Part shown: positions 54,391 through 64,000 of the stretch, in pieces
How the letters are laid out: every line of letters begins with the position of its first letter
Position numbering within the stretch: position 1 is the stretch's first letter
Assembly: GCA_039714395.1 (NCBI GenBank)
Contig: JBDLJH010000002.1
Span: 124,001-188,000, forward strand
Direction of reading: 5' to 3'
Length of the DNA: 64,000 bases
Source: JAPHSX01 sp039714395
Lineage (GTDB): Bacteria > Pseudomonadota > Gammaproteobacteria > Thiohalomonadales > Thiohalomonadaceae
Notes under the pieces: generated by a model
Databases searched by the model: none
The model's input: the letters and a program-made list of their open reading frames with translations, nothing else
Told to the model about the DNA's origin: nothing
Made by a program: the position numbers and the translations under genes

Positions 54391-55026
54391 ATGAACAAAG
54401 AGAAACGTCAGCAAATATTCAGCCGCCTGCGTGCCGAAAATCCCCACCCGACTACCGAGTTGAACTACTCCAGCTCCTTCGAGCTGCTGGTAGCCGTTAT
54501 CCTCTCAGCCCAGGCCACTGACAAGGGGGTGAACAAGGCGACTGATAAACTATTCCCTGTAGCCAACACCCCCGAGGCCATACAGGCACTGGGAGAGCAA
54601 GGCCTGAAGGAGTACATCAAGACCATCGGCCTGTTTAACAGCAAGGGGGCCAATATCATCAAAACCTGCCGGATTCTTATCGAGCAGCACGGCAGCGAGG
54701 TACCCGAGGATCGCCAGGCACTGGAGGCCCTGCCAGGCGTCGGTCGCAAGACTGCCAACGTGGTACTCAATACCGCCTTTGGTCATCCCACTATGGCAGT
54801 AGACACCCATATCTTTCGTGTCTCCAACCGCACCAGAATTGCTCCCGGGAAAACGGTATTAGAGGTAGAGAAGAAACTGCTCAAATTCATCCCAGAGGAG
54901 TTTCTGCTGGATGCCCATCACTGGTTAATCCTACACGGACGATATGTGTGTGTGGCGCGCAAGCCACGTTGCGGGGCCTGCATAATTGAAGACCTATGTG
55001 AGTACAAATCGAAAGTAATCGATTAA
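54391..55026 (+). CDS. nth: Endonuclease III
   Basis: A 211-residue DNA glycosylase/AP lyase that removes oxidised pyrimidines. With the start at 54391 the length equals that of E. coli Nth and the key residues fall at the same numbers: Lys120 in the helix-hairpin-helix LPGVGRKTANV, Asp138, and the iron-sulfur cysteines 187, 194, 197 and 203. The upstream in-frame ATG at 54376 adds only five residues. Confidence 0.98.
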   Translation: MNKEKRQQIFSRLRAENPHPTTELNYSSSFELLVAVILSAQATDKGVNKATDKLFPVANTPEAIQALGEQGLKEYIKTIGLFNSKGANIIKTCRILIEQHGSEVPEDRQALEALPGVGRKTANVVLNTAFGHPTMAVDTHIFRVSNRTRIAPGKTVLEVEKKLLKFIPEEFLLDAHHWLILHGRYVCVARKPRCGACIIEDLCEYKSKVID

Positions 55027-55067
55027 ACTAAGCACCCACCTGGCGCACAAAAGAGATAAATAATCAG

Positions 55068-55505
55068 ATGTTTTTCGGACAAAATCGCGACGAGTTGCGG
55101 CGCCTCTATGTCGAGGCGTGGCGCAAACACAACGACAAGCTTCCCATTGAGCCTGTTGAGGGAATGATCATCGACATTATCGCCATGCATCCGGAATACC
55201 AGTCACTGCTAAGCGATGAAGAACAGGCCCTGAGCCACGACTACAGCCCGGAACAGGGGCAGACCAACCCCTTCCTGCACATGGGCATGCATATCGCCAT
55301 TCGCGAGCAACTATCTACCCATCGCCCCGCCGGAATTAATGCCGCCTATGAGGCACTGCTAAAACAACTGGGCGAGGTTCACCAGGCAGAACACCGTATG
55401 ATGGATTGCCTGGGCGAGGCGATGTGGCAAGCACAACGCAACAATACCGCCCCCGATGAGGCAGCTTACCTGAGCTGCCTACAAGCTCTTCCTACCCGCC
55501 GTTAA
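55068..55505 (+). CDS. DUF1841 family protein
   Basis: A 145-residue cytoplasmic protein beginning MFFGQNRDELR and containing NPFLHMGMHIAIREQ, characteristic of DUF1841. Function unknown. It follows nth by 41 bases on the same strand, an arrangement I recall as common in gammaproteobacteria. Confidence 0.88.
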   Translation: MFFGQNRDELRRLYVEAWRKHNDKLPIEPVEGMIIDIIAMHPEYQSLLSDEEQALSHDYSPEQGQTNPFLHMGMHIAIREQLSTHRPAGINAAYEALLKQLGEVHQAEHRMMDCLGEAMWQAQRNNTAPDEAAYLSCLQALPTRR

Positions 55506-55863
55506 GCCCCTGAGCATCACCTCTTCATTACCGTAGCATCATTAACCGATAGCGAAGCCCTACTGTTCGACTACGCCACTGTAGGTGTAGCTCCATCAAC
55601 AATTACAGTGTTACTTCGATGGGAAACACAGCCCCTGTCCCCGTTAAGCATCACATAGACAAAATCAGTATTAACCAAGCTTGCAACACGGGAATATTGT
55701 TCTAATATCTACACCATCACCGAGTAATCTACTCGGTCTTGTGTACGACAGCTGGTTCACTTGTCAATTGATGGCAATAGGCACACGAATACGACTGTTG
55801 AAAAGGAGACTTACCACTCTGTCTAGTTAGTATATTCTTATTTACTAATAAGGAGGAAGGATA
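55506..55863. other. 358-base gap before the small lipoprotein gene
   Basis: No coding frame supported. A perfect 7-bp inverted repeat with a 3-base loop lies at 55720-55736 (CCGAGTA-ATC-TACTCGG), not followed by T residues, so more operator-like than terminator-like. Promoter-like AT-rich sequence occurs at about 55825-55850, just before a very strong AAGGAGGAAGG ribosome site. Confidence 0.5.
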
Positions 55864-56235
55864 ATGAAAGGATTAATTTTCACCTTAAGCCTGCTGCTAA
55901 GCGGCTGTGCCTCCACCATGGAAGCCACATTCAGCCCAGAGCTACGCTATGGTCAGCTCTACGCCCTGGAAAATGCCCTCACCATCGCCGGCAGCAATTG
56001 CAACGACAAAGACGCCGTATTTACCGCCACCTACTGGGCATCGACCACGGTAATCAACATCTCGGACCACAGTGAATTTCTCGAAGAAGGCAGTGTAGAG
56101 CGAACCAAAAGTAAGGAACTGGTTAAGCAGCTCTACTCACTGCGGTATGTTACCGCCAACGAAGAGTCACGCTGTCACCAGATAGCCATCGCAGGCAATG
56201 CAACTCGCGAACTGCTTACCCTGCTCAGCTATTAA
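55864..56235 (+). CDS. Small hypothetical lipoprotein
   Basis: A 123-residue protein with lipobox LSGC (Cys15), predicted to be lipid-anchored. The mature part is helical with two further cysteines (SNCND and SRCHQ) that could form a disulfide. A strong Shine-Dalgarno AAGGAGGAAGG precedes the ATG. I do not recognise the family. Confidence 0.75.
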   Translation: MKGLIFTLSLLLSGCASTMEATFSPELRYGQLYALENALTIAGSNCNDKDAVFTATYWASTTVINISDHSEFLEEGSVERTKSKELVKQLYSLRYVTANEESRCHQIAIAGNATRELLTLLSY

Positions 56236-56257
56236 GAAAAATTATCTACGAGAAGAA

Positions 56258-56275
56258 ACCAGCCTCAGGGCTGGT
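56258..56275. terminator. Hairpin between convergent genes
   Basis: A 7-bp stem, ACCAGCC with GGCTGGT, around a 4-base loop. In the - direction it is followed by a T-rich stretch (TTTCTTCT), so it might end the gloA transcript; the T run is weak. Confidence 0.35.
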
Positions 56276-56322
56276 ATCCAGATCCTTCACAGCATGCGAT
56301 AGGATAACGACAAATAGCGCCC

Positions 56323-56706
56323 TTAGCGCTTACCAATCAGTTCGATAGGATAACCATCCGGGTCCTCAACAAAAGCGATAATCGTGGTACCAGCATTCAT
56401 TGGCCCAGCCTCACGAGTAATTCGCCCTCCCTGCTGACGCATCTTCTCCGTTGCAGCGTAAACATCATCCACCTCAATGGCGAGGTGACCAAAGCCGCTT
56501 CCGGGCTCATAGCTCTCTATGCCCCAGTTGTAGGTAAGTTCAAGCACGGTATTGCTGCTCTCTTCGCCGTAGCCAAGAAAGGCGAGGGTAAATTTGCCAT
56601 CGGGATACTCTTTCTGTCGCAGCAGGCTCATCCCCAGTACCTGAATATAAAAATCGATGTAGCGCTGCAGATCGCCTACCCGCAACATGGTATGAAGTAT
56701 GCGCAT
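56323..56706 (-). CDS. gloA: Lactoylglutathione lyase (glyoxalase I)
   Basis: A 127-residue enzyme converting the methylglyoxal-glutathione hemithioacetal to S-lactoylglutathione. Counting from ATG 56706, the metal ligands His5, Glu56, His74 and Glu122 sit at the same positions as in E. coli GloA, the nickel-dependent type. ATG 56709 directly upstream is an equally possible start. Confidence 0.96.
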   Translation of the reverse strand: MRILHTMLRVGDLQRYIDFYIQVLGMSLLRQKEYPDGKFTLAFLGYGEESSNTVLELTYNWGIESYEPGSGFGHLAIEVDDVYAATEKMRQQGGRITREAGPMNAGTTIIAFVEDPDGYPIELIGKR

Positions 56707-56787
56707 CATTTTCTCATTAATTTGATTAAAGACATCAGCAGAGAATAGACCAGATGGGGGTACCCTGCCCTGCCCCGCACCAGCTGA

Positions 56788-59691
56788 CTACTGACTATGA
56801 CGTTTGAGTATTTTATCCAACGGTTCAGGCTGGGCGATACCATAACCCTGGGCATAGTTAACACCCATACAACGCAGACGCTCTGCAATTTCATCGTTCT
56901 CGACAAATTCAGCGATGGTCTGAAGATTCATCACATGACCAACCTTGTTAATCGCCTCCACCATTGCCTCATCTATCTCATCCGACAAGATATCTTTAAC
57001 AAAGGCGCCATCGATCTTCAGGTAATCAACCGGTAAAGTTTTCAGATAACCAAATGAAGAGAGGCCACTACCAAAATCATCGAGTGAGAAACGACAACCG
57101 CGCTGCTTTAACTCACCGAACAGTTTCATCGCATGGCTCAAGTTGGTGATCGCCGCGGTCTCGGTAATTTCAAAACAGATAAGCTCTGGATTCAGTCCGC
57201 TCAGTTCCAGCTGCTCAAGAATGAAGCCCAGGAAGTGACTATCAGCCAGGGACTGACCGGATAGATTGATAGAGCAGACAATCGGCACATTGCCTTCCCC
57301 GTCCGGAACATCACAGAGCATGGCAAAGGTTGTGCGGATCACCCAACGGTCGATGGTAGGCATCAAATTGTAACGTTCGGCCGCAGGAATAAAGGCCATC
57401 GGCGGTACCACGTGCCCCTCCTCGCTCACCATGCGCAACAACACCTCATAGTGCAGCGGCTCATCCGTCTCATGCAGTGGAACAATATGCTGCGCATCAA
57501 GACGGAATCGATCGGCCTCGAAACCTTCGGTGATACGGTGTACCCAATCCATCTCACCATGACGTTCCACGGTGGCCTCATCGCCTTCATGATAGATGTA
57601 AACACGATTGCGCCCCTGATCCTTGGCAAAGTAACAGGCGGCATCAGCGGCAGAGAATAGTTGTTCGATGCCGCGTGTATGACTATTCACTGGAACCACG
57701 CCAATACTGACACCAATCTCGAAACTTTTATCCTCCCAGACGAAACGGAACTCTTTAACCATCTGCCGCAACTTATCGGCCAATTGTTGCGCCATATCGA
57801 GTGAGCAGTGTTCCAGCAACACCCCGAATTCGTCACCACCAAGGCGGGCCAGAGTGTCGCTGTCACGTAGAGAGTTATCGAGCTGCACGGCTATCTGCTT
57901 GAGCAACTCGTCACCGGCACGATGACCACAGGTGTCATTGACCACCTTGAATTGATCAAGGTCCATATAGAACAGTATGTGCTCCTCAGCTGACTCCACA
58001 GAACAGTGAATAGCTCGCGTCAGACGGCGCTCAAATTCACGTCTATTCACCAGACCGGTGAGGGTGTCATGATTCGCCTGGTAATTGAGCTGACGGGTCA
58101 TTTTCATGGTTTCAGTAATGTCGTGCATCACCAGCACGGCACCGATAATATTCCCCTCACTATCGTGCATGGCTGCGGTAGACACCTTTAGCTCATACTC
58201 CCGTCCATCACTACTGTGCAACATGCCATTACTGGCGTTAACAAAACTCCCGTTATGCTTGAGCGTCAACTCCACCAGGTCATCAAGTACCTCCTCACTC
58301 CCCTCCTCTACCAGTTGCAACACACTGGCATAGTGGCTACCAATAGCCCCCTGGGGATCGTTGACCAGGGCCTCAGCAACCGGGTTAAGGTATTCGATGT
58401 GGCCATTAATATCGGTGGTGATCACCCCATCACTAATCGACTCCAGCGTTGCCAGTAGTCTCTGCTGCTCCCGGCCAAGTGCCGCCTCGGCCTGTTTCAA
58501 CTGAGTGACATCTCGCACCACGCCTTCAACACCAGCAATATTGCCTTGAACATCATGGTAGAAATGAAGGTTTGCTGCACCCCAAATTATCTGGCCATCC
58601 TTACGATAGAGCTGATTGATGAAATTCTTGATCGAACCCTCTTTTTGCAGCTTCACCAGGAGTTCATCACGCACCTCTGGCTGCACATATAGATCCGCCA
58701 CCCGGGTACCTAACAACTCGTTAGGCGTGTAACCCAGCACCTTTTCTACCTGAGCGCTAAGATAAATAAACTCACCCTGAATATTGGTGCGATAAAAAGT
58801 ATCCTGTAGATTATCGAGGATCTTCTGCAGCTCATTTTCAGAACGGCGCAATCGTTCCGTCAGATCCATATGGTGCTGCAGCAGCTGACGATACTCATTT
58901 GTCAGCACCCCTAGCTCATCCGTAGAGGCTGCACGCAGGGTATTCAGATCCACTTCATACGGGTTTTGCTGCTGACGTATCAGGCTCTGCAGAGGACGCA
59001 GAGACTGCCTGATACTGCTCACAAACAGCAACGCACCGGCAATAGTCAACAGCTCCAGGAACAGCAATACACCCAGAGTTTCCACAGAAAAATATCCGGT
59101 ACGCGACCAGTAATAGAGCATTAGGAGGGTACCGATAAGAAGAGGAACCAGAGAACCTATAAGGAATATCTTCGTCCTAATGCTCAGGCGTGGTCGTTCC
59201 AGGGCTATCCCCCCCAGCAACAGTCCCAGCAGATCGATAATACGCAGAAAAAAAGGCAGGCCGATCAGAATGAAGGCAATAAGCAGCACCAGATGCATTC
59301 GTAACCAGTCCGTAGGAGTTACATTCAGGCCGAGAATAGATTCAGCACTTAGCAAAATATAGCTTGGACGCACACCCATGGTAAGAATGAACAGCCCCCA
59401 GTAATAGAGGGTAAATCGTCTTAACTGATGTCGTGCCTGTTCACTATTGGCCTCATCTGGCTGGCGGATATAGGCCAACCAGGGATGGCTAAAGCGGTTG
59501 AAGTACCAGAGCACAAAAAGGAGAGTGCCAATGGCAAAGAATGCGAAGCCGGATTCACGCACAATGAGCACAATCTGCTCAAGGCTATACATCCCAAGGA
59601 ATACTATCAAAGAGATCCCGAACAACGGTGGGAGCATCCAGGCAAGCAGGATGTATAGGAAAAAACGCCTTTTAAAGGTATCTATTGGCAA
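56788..59691 (-). CDS. Membrane PAS-GGDEF-EAL cyclic di-GMP protein
   Basis: A 967-residue protein with a TTG start. Several N-terminal helices (about 1-230) are followed by a HAMP-like linker, two PAS domains (about 290-410 and 415-530), a GGDEF domain with an intact GGDEF motif near 616, and an EAL domain. The EAL signature is EVL (near 748) with ITETAAI, LDDFGSG, DYLKIDG and AQGYGIAQP present, so phosphodiesterase activity is plausible. It could influence surface-structure expression in this genome, but no direct link is visible. Confidence 0.93.
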   Translation of the reverse strand: MPIDTFKRRFFLYILLAWMLPPLFGISLIVFLGMYSLEQIVLIVRESGFAFFAIGTLLFVLWYFNRFSHPWLAYIRQPDEANSEQARHQLRRFTLYYWGLFILTMGVRPSYILLSAESILGLNVTPTDWLRMHLVLLIAFILIGLPFFLRIIDLLGLLLGGIALERPRLSIRTKIFLIGSLVPLLIGTLLMLYYWSRTGYFSVETLGVLLFLELLTIAGALLFVSSIRQSLRPLQSLIRQQQNPYEVDLNTLRAASTDELGVLTNEYRQLLQHHMDLTERLRRSENELQKILDNLQDTFYRTNIQGEFIYLSAQVEKVLGYTPNELLGTRVADLYVQPEVRDELLVKLQKEGSIKNFINQLYRKDGQIIWGAANLHFYHDVQGNIAGVEGVVRDVTQLKQAEAALGREQQRLLATLESISDGVITTDINGHIEYLNPVAEALVNDPQGAIGSHYASVLQLVEEGSEEVLDDLVELTLKHNGSFVNASNGMLHSSDGREYELKVSTAAMHDSEGNIIGAVLVMHDITETMKMTRQLNYQANHDTLTGLVNRREFERRLTRAIHCSVESAEEHILFYMDLDQFKVVNDTCGHRAGDELLKQIAVQLDNSLRDSDTLARLGGDEFGVLLEHCSLDMAQQLADKLRQMVKEFRFVWEDKSFEIGVSIGVVPVNSHTRGIEQLFSAADAACYFAKDQGRNRVYIYHEGDEATVERHGEMDWVHRITEGFEADRFRLDAQHIVPLHETDEPLHYEVLLRMVSEEGHVVPPMAFIPAAERYNLMPTIDRWVIRTTFAMLCDVPDGEGNVPIVCSINLSGQSLADSHFLGFILEQLELSGLNPELICFEITETAAITNLSHAMKLFGELKQRGCRFSLDDFGSGLSSFGYLKTLPVDYLKIDGAFVKDILSDEIDEAMVEAINKVGHVMNLQTIAEFVENDEIAERLRCMGVNYAQGYGIAQPEPLDKILKRHSQ

Positions 59692-59738
59692 TAGATTGAT
59701 CCGCTACTTTGAGTAACGGCCGTCCCTGGCCCTGCCCT

Positions 59739-60950
59739 CTAGTTTCGCTTGGCACCGATACGCAAACGTAAAGCGTTAAGCTTGATAAAGCCCGCCGCAT
59801 CTTTCTGATCGTAGGCACCGGCATCATCTTCGAAGGTAGCGATACTCTCATCAAACAGTGAGTCCTTCTCCGACTTGCGACCAGCAACGATGACATTGCC
59901 CTTATAGAGCTTAATACGTACGGTGCCATTGACGTGCTTCTGGGTATTGTCGATGGCCGCCTGTAGCATCTCGCGCTCAGGGCTCCACCAGTAGCCGTTG
60001 TAGATGATCTTGGCGTAGCGTGGCATCAGTTCATCTTTAAGATGCATCGCCTCACGGTCCAGGGTCAGCGACTCCATGGCGCGATGAGCACGCAACATAA
60101 TGGTACCGGCGGGGGTCTCGTAACAGCCGCGCGACTTCATACCGACATAGCGGTTCTCGACGATGTCGTCACGGCCAACGCCATTATCGCCACCCACCTT
60201 ATTCAAATACTCCATTACCGTGGCCGGGCTCATCGCCTCACCATTAATGGCAATGATATCGCCCTGCTCGTAGGTCAGTTCAAGGTAAGTGGGCTCATCG
60301 GGGGCCTGCTCGGGGGAGACTGACCAACGCCACATATCGTCCTCAGGCTCATTCCACGGGTCTTCGAGAATGTCGCCCTCATAGGAGATGTGTAGCAGGT
60401 TGGCATCCATCGAATAGGGGGATTTTTTGCTCTGCTTGGCGTAGTCGATTTCAATGCCGTGTTCCTCGGCGTATGCCATCAGCGACTCACGGGAGTTCAG
60501 ATCCCACTCACGCCACGGGGCGATCACCTGTACACCGGGCATCAGGGCATAGGCACCAAGCTCAAAACGTACCTGATCATTACCCTTGCCGGTAGCGCCG
60601 TGGGAGATGGCATCGGCGCCGGTCTCACGAACGATCTCAATCAGACGCTTGGATATCAGCGGACGGGCAATGGAGGTGCCGAGCAGGTACTCGCCCTCGT
60701 AGACAGCGTTGGCGCGGAACATCGGGAAAACGAAATCGCGGGCGAACTCCTCGCGCATGTCATCGATGTAGATCTCCTTAACACCTGCCGCCTCGGCCTT
60801 GGCGCGGGCCGGCTCGACCTCCTCGCCCTGCCCGATATCGGCGGTAAAGGTGACTACTTCGCAGTTGTACTCGTCCTGCAGCCACTTAAGGATAATAGAG
60901 GTATCGAGGCCGCCAGAGTAGGCGAGCACCACTTTTTTCACGTCAGACAT
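59739..60950 (-). CDS. argG: Argininosuccinate synthase
   Basis: A 403-residue cytoplasmic enzyme of arginine synthesis, joining citrulline and aspartate with ATP. The N-terminal PP-loop AYSGGLDTS (10-18) and later motifs DAISHGATGKGNDQVRFE and SRGCYETPAGT are intact. Length and ATG 60950 fit the short bacterial type 1 enzyme. Confidence 0.98.
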   Translation of the reverse strand: MSDVKKVVLAYSGGLDTSIILKWLQDEYNCEVVTFTADIGQGEEVEPARAKAEAAGVKEIYIDDMREEFARDFVFPMFRANAVYEGEYLLGTSIARPLISKRLIEIVRETGADAISHGATGKGNDQVRFELGAYALMPGVQVIAPWREWDLNSRESLMAYAEEHGIEIDYAKQSKKSPYSMDANLLHISYEGDILEDPWNEPEDDMWRWSVSPEQAPDEPTYLELTYEQGDIIAINGEAMSPATVMEYLNKVGGDNGVGRDDIVENRYVGMKSRGCYETPAGTIMLRAHRAMESLTLDREAMHLKDELMPRYAKIIYNGYWWSPEREMLQAAIDNTQKHVNGTVRIKLYKGNVIVAGRKSEKDSLFDESIATFEDDAGAYDQKDAAGFIKLNALRLRIGAKRN

Positions 60951-61074
60951 GGAAACTCCCGATTCAACGTGGCCCGAAAGGGGCCGGGTTGGTAAACAAT
61001 CGGAAGATTATACCGGCAGCGGACAGTAATGACTATTTAAGCCGACTTATCTGGACCTTGTGGTTTATCTCACG

Positions 61075-61881
61075 CTAGCGTTGCAAGCGTGTCTTTTCAT
61101 AAACAGGCATCCACTTCTCCGCCAACTCTCTCAGCCGCTGCTGACGATTGGCAGGACTGGGGTGGGTGCTGAGAAACTGTGGCGGTGTGGCACCTCCTAC
61201 CTTGCCCATTTTTTGCCACAGGGTCACGGCAGCACGCGGGTCGTAACCGGCACGTGCGGCCAGCTCAATGCCAATCTCATCGGCCTCACTCTCACCCTCG
61301 CGACTATTGGGCAGTTCGACAGCAAGTTTGGCAGCAACCACCCCGGCGCTCACCGCCAGTGCATTACTATCGGTAGCGACACCCAAAATAGTCACCCCCA
61401 ATGATGAGGCCATCGCCACCGACATTCGCTCAGCCGTGTGATTGGCCAGGGCGTGGGAGATTTCATGCCCTATTACCTGCGCAAGCTCATCGTCAGTAGG
61501 CTTCACCTTATTTATCAGACCGGTATAAACCGCCATCTTACCCCCGGCCATACACCAGGCATTAACCATCTCCGGGTCATCGATCACCTTCATCTCCCAG
61601 GCCCAGCTGGCGCTCTGCGGACGCATCTTTTTGGCCTGCCGAACGAGGTTGCTAGTAATACGCTGAACCCGTCGTGTCAGCGCTGAATCCGCAACGATCT
61701 TCCCCTCCTTGTCCAGCTCACTCACCGTGTTGATGTAAGCCTGTTTCGATGCTGAAATAGCCTGACTCTCCGAAACCAGCATTAACTGTGAACGCCCGGT
61801 CGGGCTGGTGGCACAGCCGCTACTGATAACGACCGCAACGAATAGAGAAGAGAGAGTAAGAAATCGTAATCTCATGAGCAT
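61075..61881 (-). CDS. M48 family metalloprotease lipoprotein
   Basis: About 268 residues. Lipobox SSGC is followed by an M48 domain with the zinc motif HEISHALANH and a downstream ESEADEIG that supplies the third ligand. Similar to LoiP/YggG-type periplasmic proteases of envelope quality control. ATG 61881 is chosen for AGGA six bases upstream; the frame continues to TTG 61896. Confidence 0.93.
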   Translation of the reverse strand: MLMRLRFLTLSSLFVAVVISSGCATSPTGRSQLMLVSESQAISASKQAYINTVSELDKEGKIVADSALTRRVQRITSNLVRQAKKMRPQSASWAWEMKVIDDPEMVNAWCMAGGKMAVYTGLINKVKPTDDELAQVIGHEISHALANHTAERMSVAMASSLGVTILGVATDSNALAVSAGVVAAKLAVELPNSREGESEADEIGIELAARAGYDPRAAVTLWQKMGKVGGATPPQFLSTHPSPANRQQRLRELAEKWMPVYEKTRLQR

Positions 61882-61913
61882 AATTCCTGTCCGCAACAGT
61901 TTAATAAAATAGT

Positions 61914-61945
61914 CTAAAAAAAAGGGCGCATAATGCGCCCTTTTA
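61914..61945 (-). terminator. Intrinsic terminator after the pyruvate oxidoreductase gene
   Basis: A perfect 10-bp stem (61921-61930 with 61934-61943), loop TAA, and A residues on the + strand side that read as a T run on the - strand directly after the stop at 61948. Confidence 0.9.
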
Positions 61946-61947
61946 TT

Positions 61948-64000
61948 CTAGCTTACCGGCTGGAACTCCTGCGGCTCCTGCTCTGCCATGTGTTCATAGG
62001 TATGCCAACGCAGATCCAGTGACTCTTGGGCCAGTTTCATCAGACGCGCCGCCTGTTCCGGATTGTTCTTCTTCAACAGCAGATAGCGCTGCTCGTTATA
62101 GGCGAACTCTTCCAGCTTGATGGTCGGACGCGTGGAGTCGAGGATAAAGGGCTTTTTACCCTCTTTACGCATCTCCGGGTTGTAGCGAATCAACGGCCAG
62201 TAACCGGAATCCACTGCCTTCTCCTGCTGCGACAGTCCGTTGCGCAGGTCGATACCGTGCGCAATACACGGGCTGTAGGCAAGGATGATGGATGGCCCCG
62301 GATAGGCCTCGGCCTCACGCATCGCCTGCAGGGTCTGCTGCGGGTTAGAACCAAACGCCACACGGGCGACATAGACGTTACCGTAGGAGATCGCCTGTAG
62401 TGCCAGGTCCTTCTTGTTCACCGCCTTACCGGCAGCAGCAAACTTGGCCGTCGCCGCAATCGGCGTCGACTTGGAAGCCTGGCCACCGGTGTTGGAGTAG
62501 ACCTCGGTATCGAGTACCAGCACGTTGATATTACGGCCCGATGCCAACGCGTGATCAAGACCGCCCGAACCGATGTCATAGGCCCAGCCATCACCACCCA
62601 CCAGCCAGACACTGCGGCGTACCAGATGATCGGCCACGGTAAGCAACGACTTCGCTTTTGGGTCATCAATCTCTTCAAGGCGACGCTTCAGCTCGTGTAC
62701 CCGCATGCGCTGGTTATGCATCTGGGTGCCGATCTGCTGAGTCGTATCCATTAATGAGTCAATAAAGGCTTGGTCGAAGTGATCGCCCATCTCACTAAGC
62801 AGCAACTTGGCCATCGCCAACTGCTGATCTGCCGAGACGCGCATCCCCAGACCAAACTCCGCGTTGTCCTCAAACAGCGAGTTGGACCAGGCCGGACCGC
62901 GTCCCTCTTTATTGGCACTCCACGGGGTAGCGGGCAGATTGCCGCCGTAGATGGAGGAGCAACCGGTGGCATTGGCCACCAGCAGGCGCGGGCCGAATAG
63001 TTGGGTCAACAGGCGTACATAAGGGGTCTCACCACAACCGGCGCAGGCACCGGAGAACTCGAACAACGGCTCCAGGAACTGCGCACCGCGCACCGAGGCG
63101 AAGTTAACGGTAGAGCGCGAATTAACTGGGATAGAATCGAAGAAGGCGATGTTCTGCCGAGCCTCTTCGATAGATCCTTTGGCTTCCATATTGATCGCCT
63201 TGCGCGTGCTGTCTTTCGGGTCAAAGGCGGGACACGCCTCAACACAGAGACCGCAACCGGTGCAATCCTCGGCATAGATCTGCAGGGTGTAGCGTGACTC
63301 GGGGAAGCCGCGTGCGGTGATCGGTGCCGACTCAAAGGTGGCCGGTGCGTTCTCCAGGGTGTCCTCATGGTAGAAACGGGCACGAATAACACTGTGTGGA
63401 CAGACGAAGGAGCAGTTGCCGCACTGAATGCAGGCGCCAGGCTCCCAGGTGGCAATGATGTCGGAGATATTACGCTTCTCCCAACGGGCGGTGCCGCTGG
63501 GGTAGGTGCCATCAACCGGGATCCTGGAGACCGGCAGGTCATCACCGCGGCCGATCAACATCGGTACCGTCACCTCTTTTACAAAGTCTGGCGCGGCATC
63601 AGAGACCGCCTGCATCATGCCGTGCGAGGCGCTGACCTGCTCCGGCACCTCGACCTTGTGCAGGTGATCCAGCGAGGCGTCTACCGCCTTGAAGTTAAGC
63701 TGCACAATATCTGCGCCCTTGCGCATGTAGGTCTTCTCGATCGCCGCCTTGATCTTCTCGATCGCCTCATCACGCGGCAACACGCCTGAGAGGGCAAAGA
63801 AGCAGGTCTGCATAATGGTGTTAATGCGACGACCCATGCCCACATTACGCGCCACGGTGGTGGCATCTATCACATAGAACTCGATGTTCTTGTCGATGAT
63901 CTGCTGCTGTACCGGCTCGGGTAACTCATCCCAAACCTTGTCGGCAGCCACCGGAGAGTTGAGCAGGAACACCGCCTTATCGGCGGCCTTGTCCAGCATC
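61948..64000 (-). CDS. nifJ: Pyruvate:ferredoxin (flavodoxin) oxidoreductase, C-terminal part
   Basis: C-terminal 683 residues of a homodimeric NifJ-type PFOR; the frame runs off the right edge, so about 500 residues are missing. Visible are the end of the gamma domain, a two-cluster ferredoxin domain (CIQCGNCSFVCPHS and CTGCGLCVEACP), another cluster Cys pair in GACAGCGETPY, and the thiamine diphosphate domain with GDGWAYDIGSGG and SNTGGQASKSTP. It interconverts pyruvate and acetyl-CoA plus CO2 with ferredoxin or flavodoxin. Direction of use cannot be told from the sequence. Confidence 0.96.
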   Translation of the reverse strand, partial: MLDKAADKAVFLLNSPVAADKVWDELPEPVQQQIIDKNIEFYVIDATTVARNVGMGRRINTIMQTCFFALSGVLPRDEAIEKIKAAIEKTYMRKGADIVQLNFKAVDASLDHLHKVEVPEQVSASHGMMQAVSDAAPDFVKEVTVPMLIGRGDDLPVSRIPVDGTYPSGTARWEKRNISDIIATWEPGACIQCGNCSFVCPHSVIRARFYHEDTLENAPATFESAPITARGFPESRYTLQIYAEDCTGCGLCVEACPAFDPKDSTRKAINMEAKGSIEEARQNIAFFDSIPVNSRSTVNFASVRGAQFLEPLFEFSGACAGCGETPYVRLLTQLFGPRLLVANATGCSSIYGGNLPATPWSANKEGRGPAWSNSLFEDNAEFGLGMRVSADQQLAMAKLLLSEMGDHFDQAFIDSLMDTTQQIGTQMHNQRMRVHELKRRLEEIDDPKAKSLLTVADHLVRRSVWLVGGDGWAYDIGSGGLDHALASGRNINVLVLDTEVYSNTGGQASKSTPIAATAKFAAAGKAVNKKDLALQAISYGNVYVARVAFGSNPQQTLQAMREAEAYPGPSIILAYSPCIAHGIDLRNGLSQQEKAVDSGYWPLIRYNPEMRKEGKKPFILDSTRPTIKLEEFAYNEQRYLLLKKNNPEQAARLMKLAQESLDLRWHTYEHMAEQEPQEFQPVS

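Overview
The window is chromosomal DNA of a denitrifying gammaproteobacterium. Endonuclease III, GloA, ArgG and the nir/nor genes all look proteobacterial, and Nth and GloA keep every E. coli catalytic or ligand residue at the same residue number. A complete cd1-type nir set, a cNOR set and a large pyruvate:ferredoxin oxidoreductase together suggest a sulfur-oxidising, facultatively anaerobic lineage of the Chromatiales/Sedimenticola kind. That placement is an inference, because no rRNA is present.

Region 1 (2-5914, + strand) is nitric oxide reduction: the 3' end of norB, a strong terminator, then norE-, norF-, norQ- and norD-type genes. Two extra membrane genes, a 128-residue protein and a polyferredoxin, sit between norQ and norD. 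Region 2 (6045-16413, + strand) is nitrite reduction. Two Crp/Fnr-family sites precede nirS; a terminator follows it, then nirT (fused to a C-terminal haem-binding domain), a cupredoxin, nirC, nirF, nirD, nirL, nirG, nirH, nirJ and nirN, i.e. most of the haem d1 pathway. A Dnr-type regulator lies convergent to nirN (16410-17099). nirE and nirM are not in the window.

Region 3 (17243-54080, about 37 kb, all on the - strand) is the unusual part. It holds a 1,699-residue outer-membrane protein with three OmpA-like domains and a predicted barrel, a 4,163-residue secreted protein of about 20 DUF11-type modules, and two syntenic paralogous copies of an eight-gene envelope machine. Each machine has two large TPR proteins, one small TPR lipoprotein, one small secreted protein, an ExbB/TolQ channel, two ExbD/TolR proteins and an AgmX/GltG-GltJ-like TonB-type protein. 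The set resembles the Agl-Glt motor and envelope complex of Myxococcus. In both copies the first ExbD has Asn where the proton-carrying Asp should be, while the second keeps Asp. Copy 1 is AT-richer, carries an extra 175-residue leader gene, has a 45-unit 15-bp minisatellite coding for an acidic tail, and has a cytoplasmic coiled-coil extension on its AgmX protein. I propose that the giant protein and its outer-membrane partner are surface components moved, assembled or tensioned by these proton-driven complexes.

Region 4 (54391-64000) is mostly housekeeping: nth, a DUF1841 gene, a small lipoprotein gene, gloA, a PAS-GGDEF-EAL protein, argG, an M48 metalloprotease lipoprotein, and the C-terminal 683 codons of a pyruvate:ferredoxin oxidoreductase that runs off the right edge.
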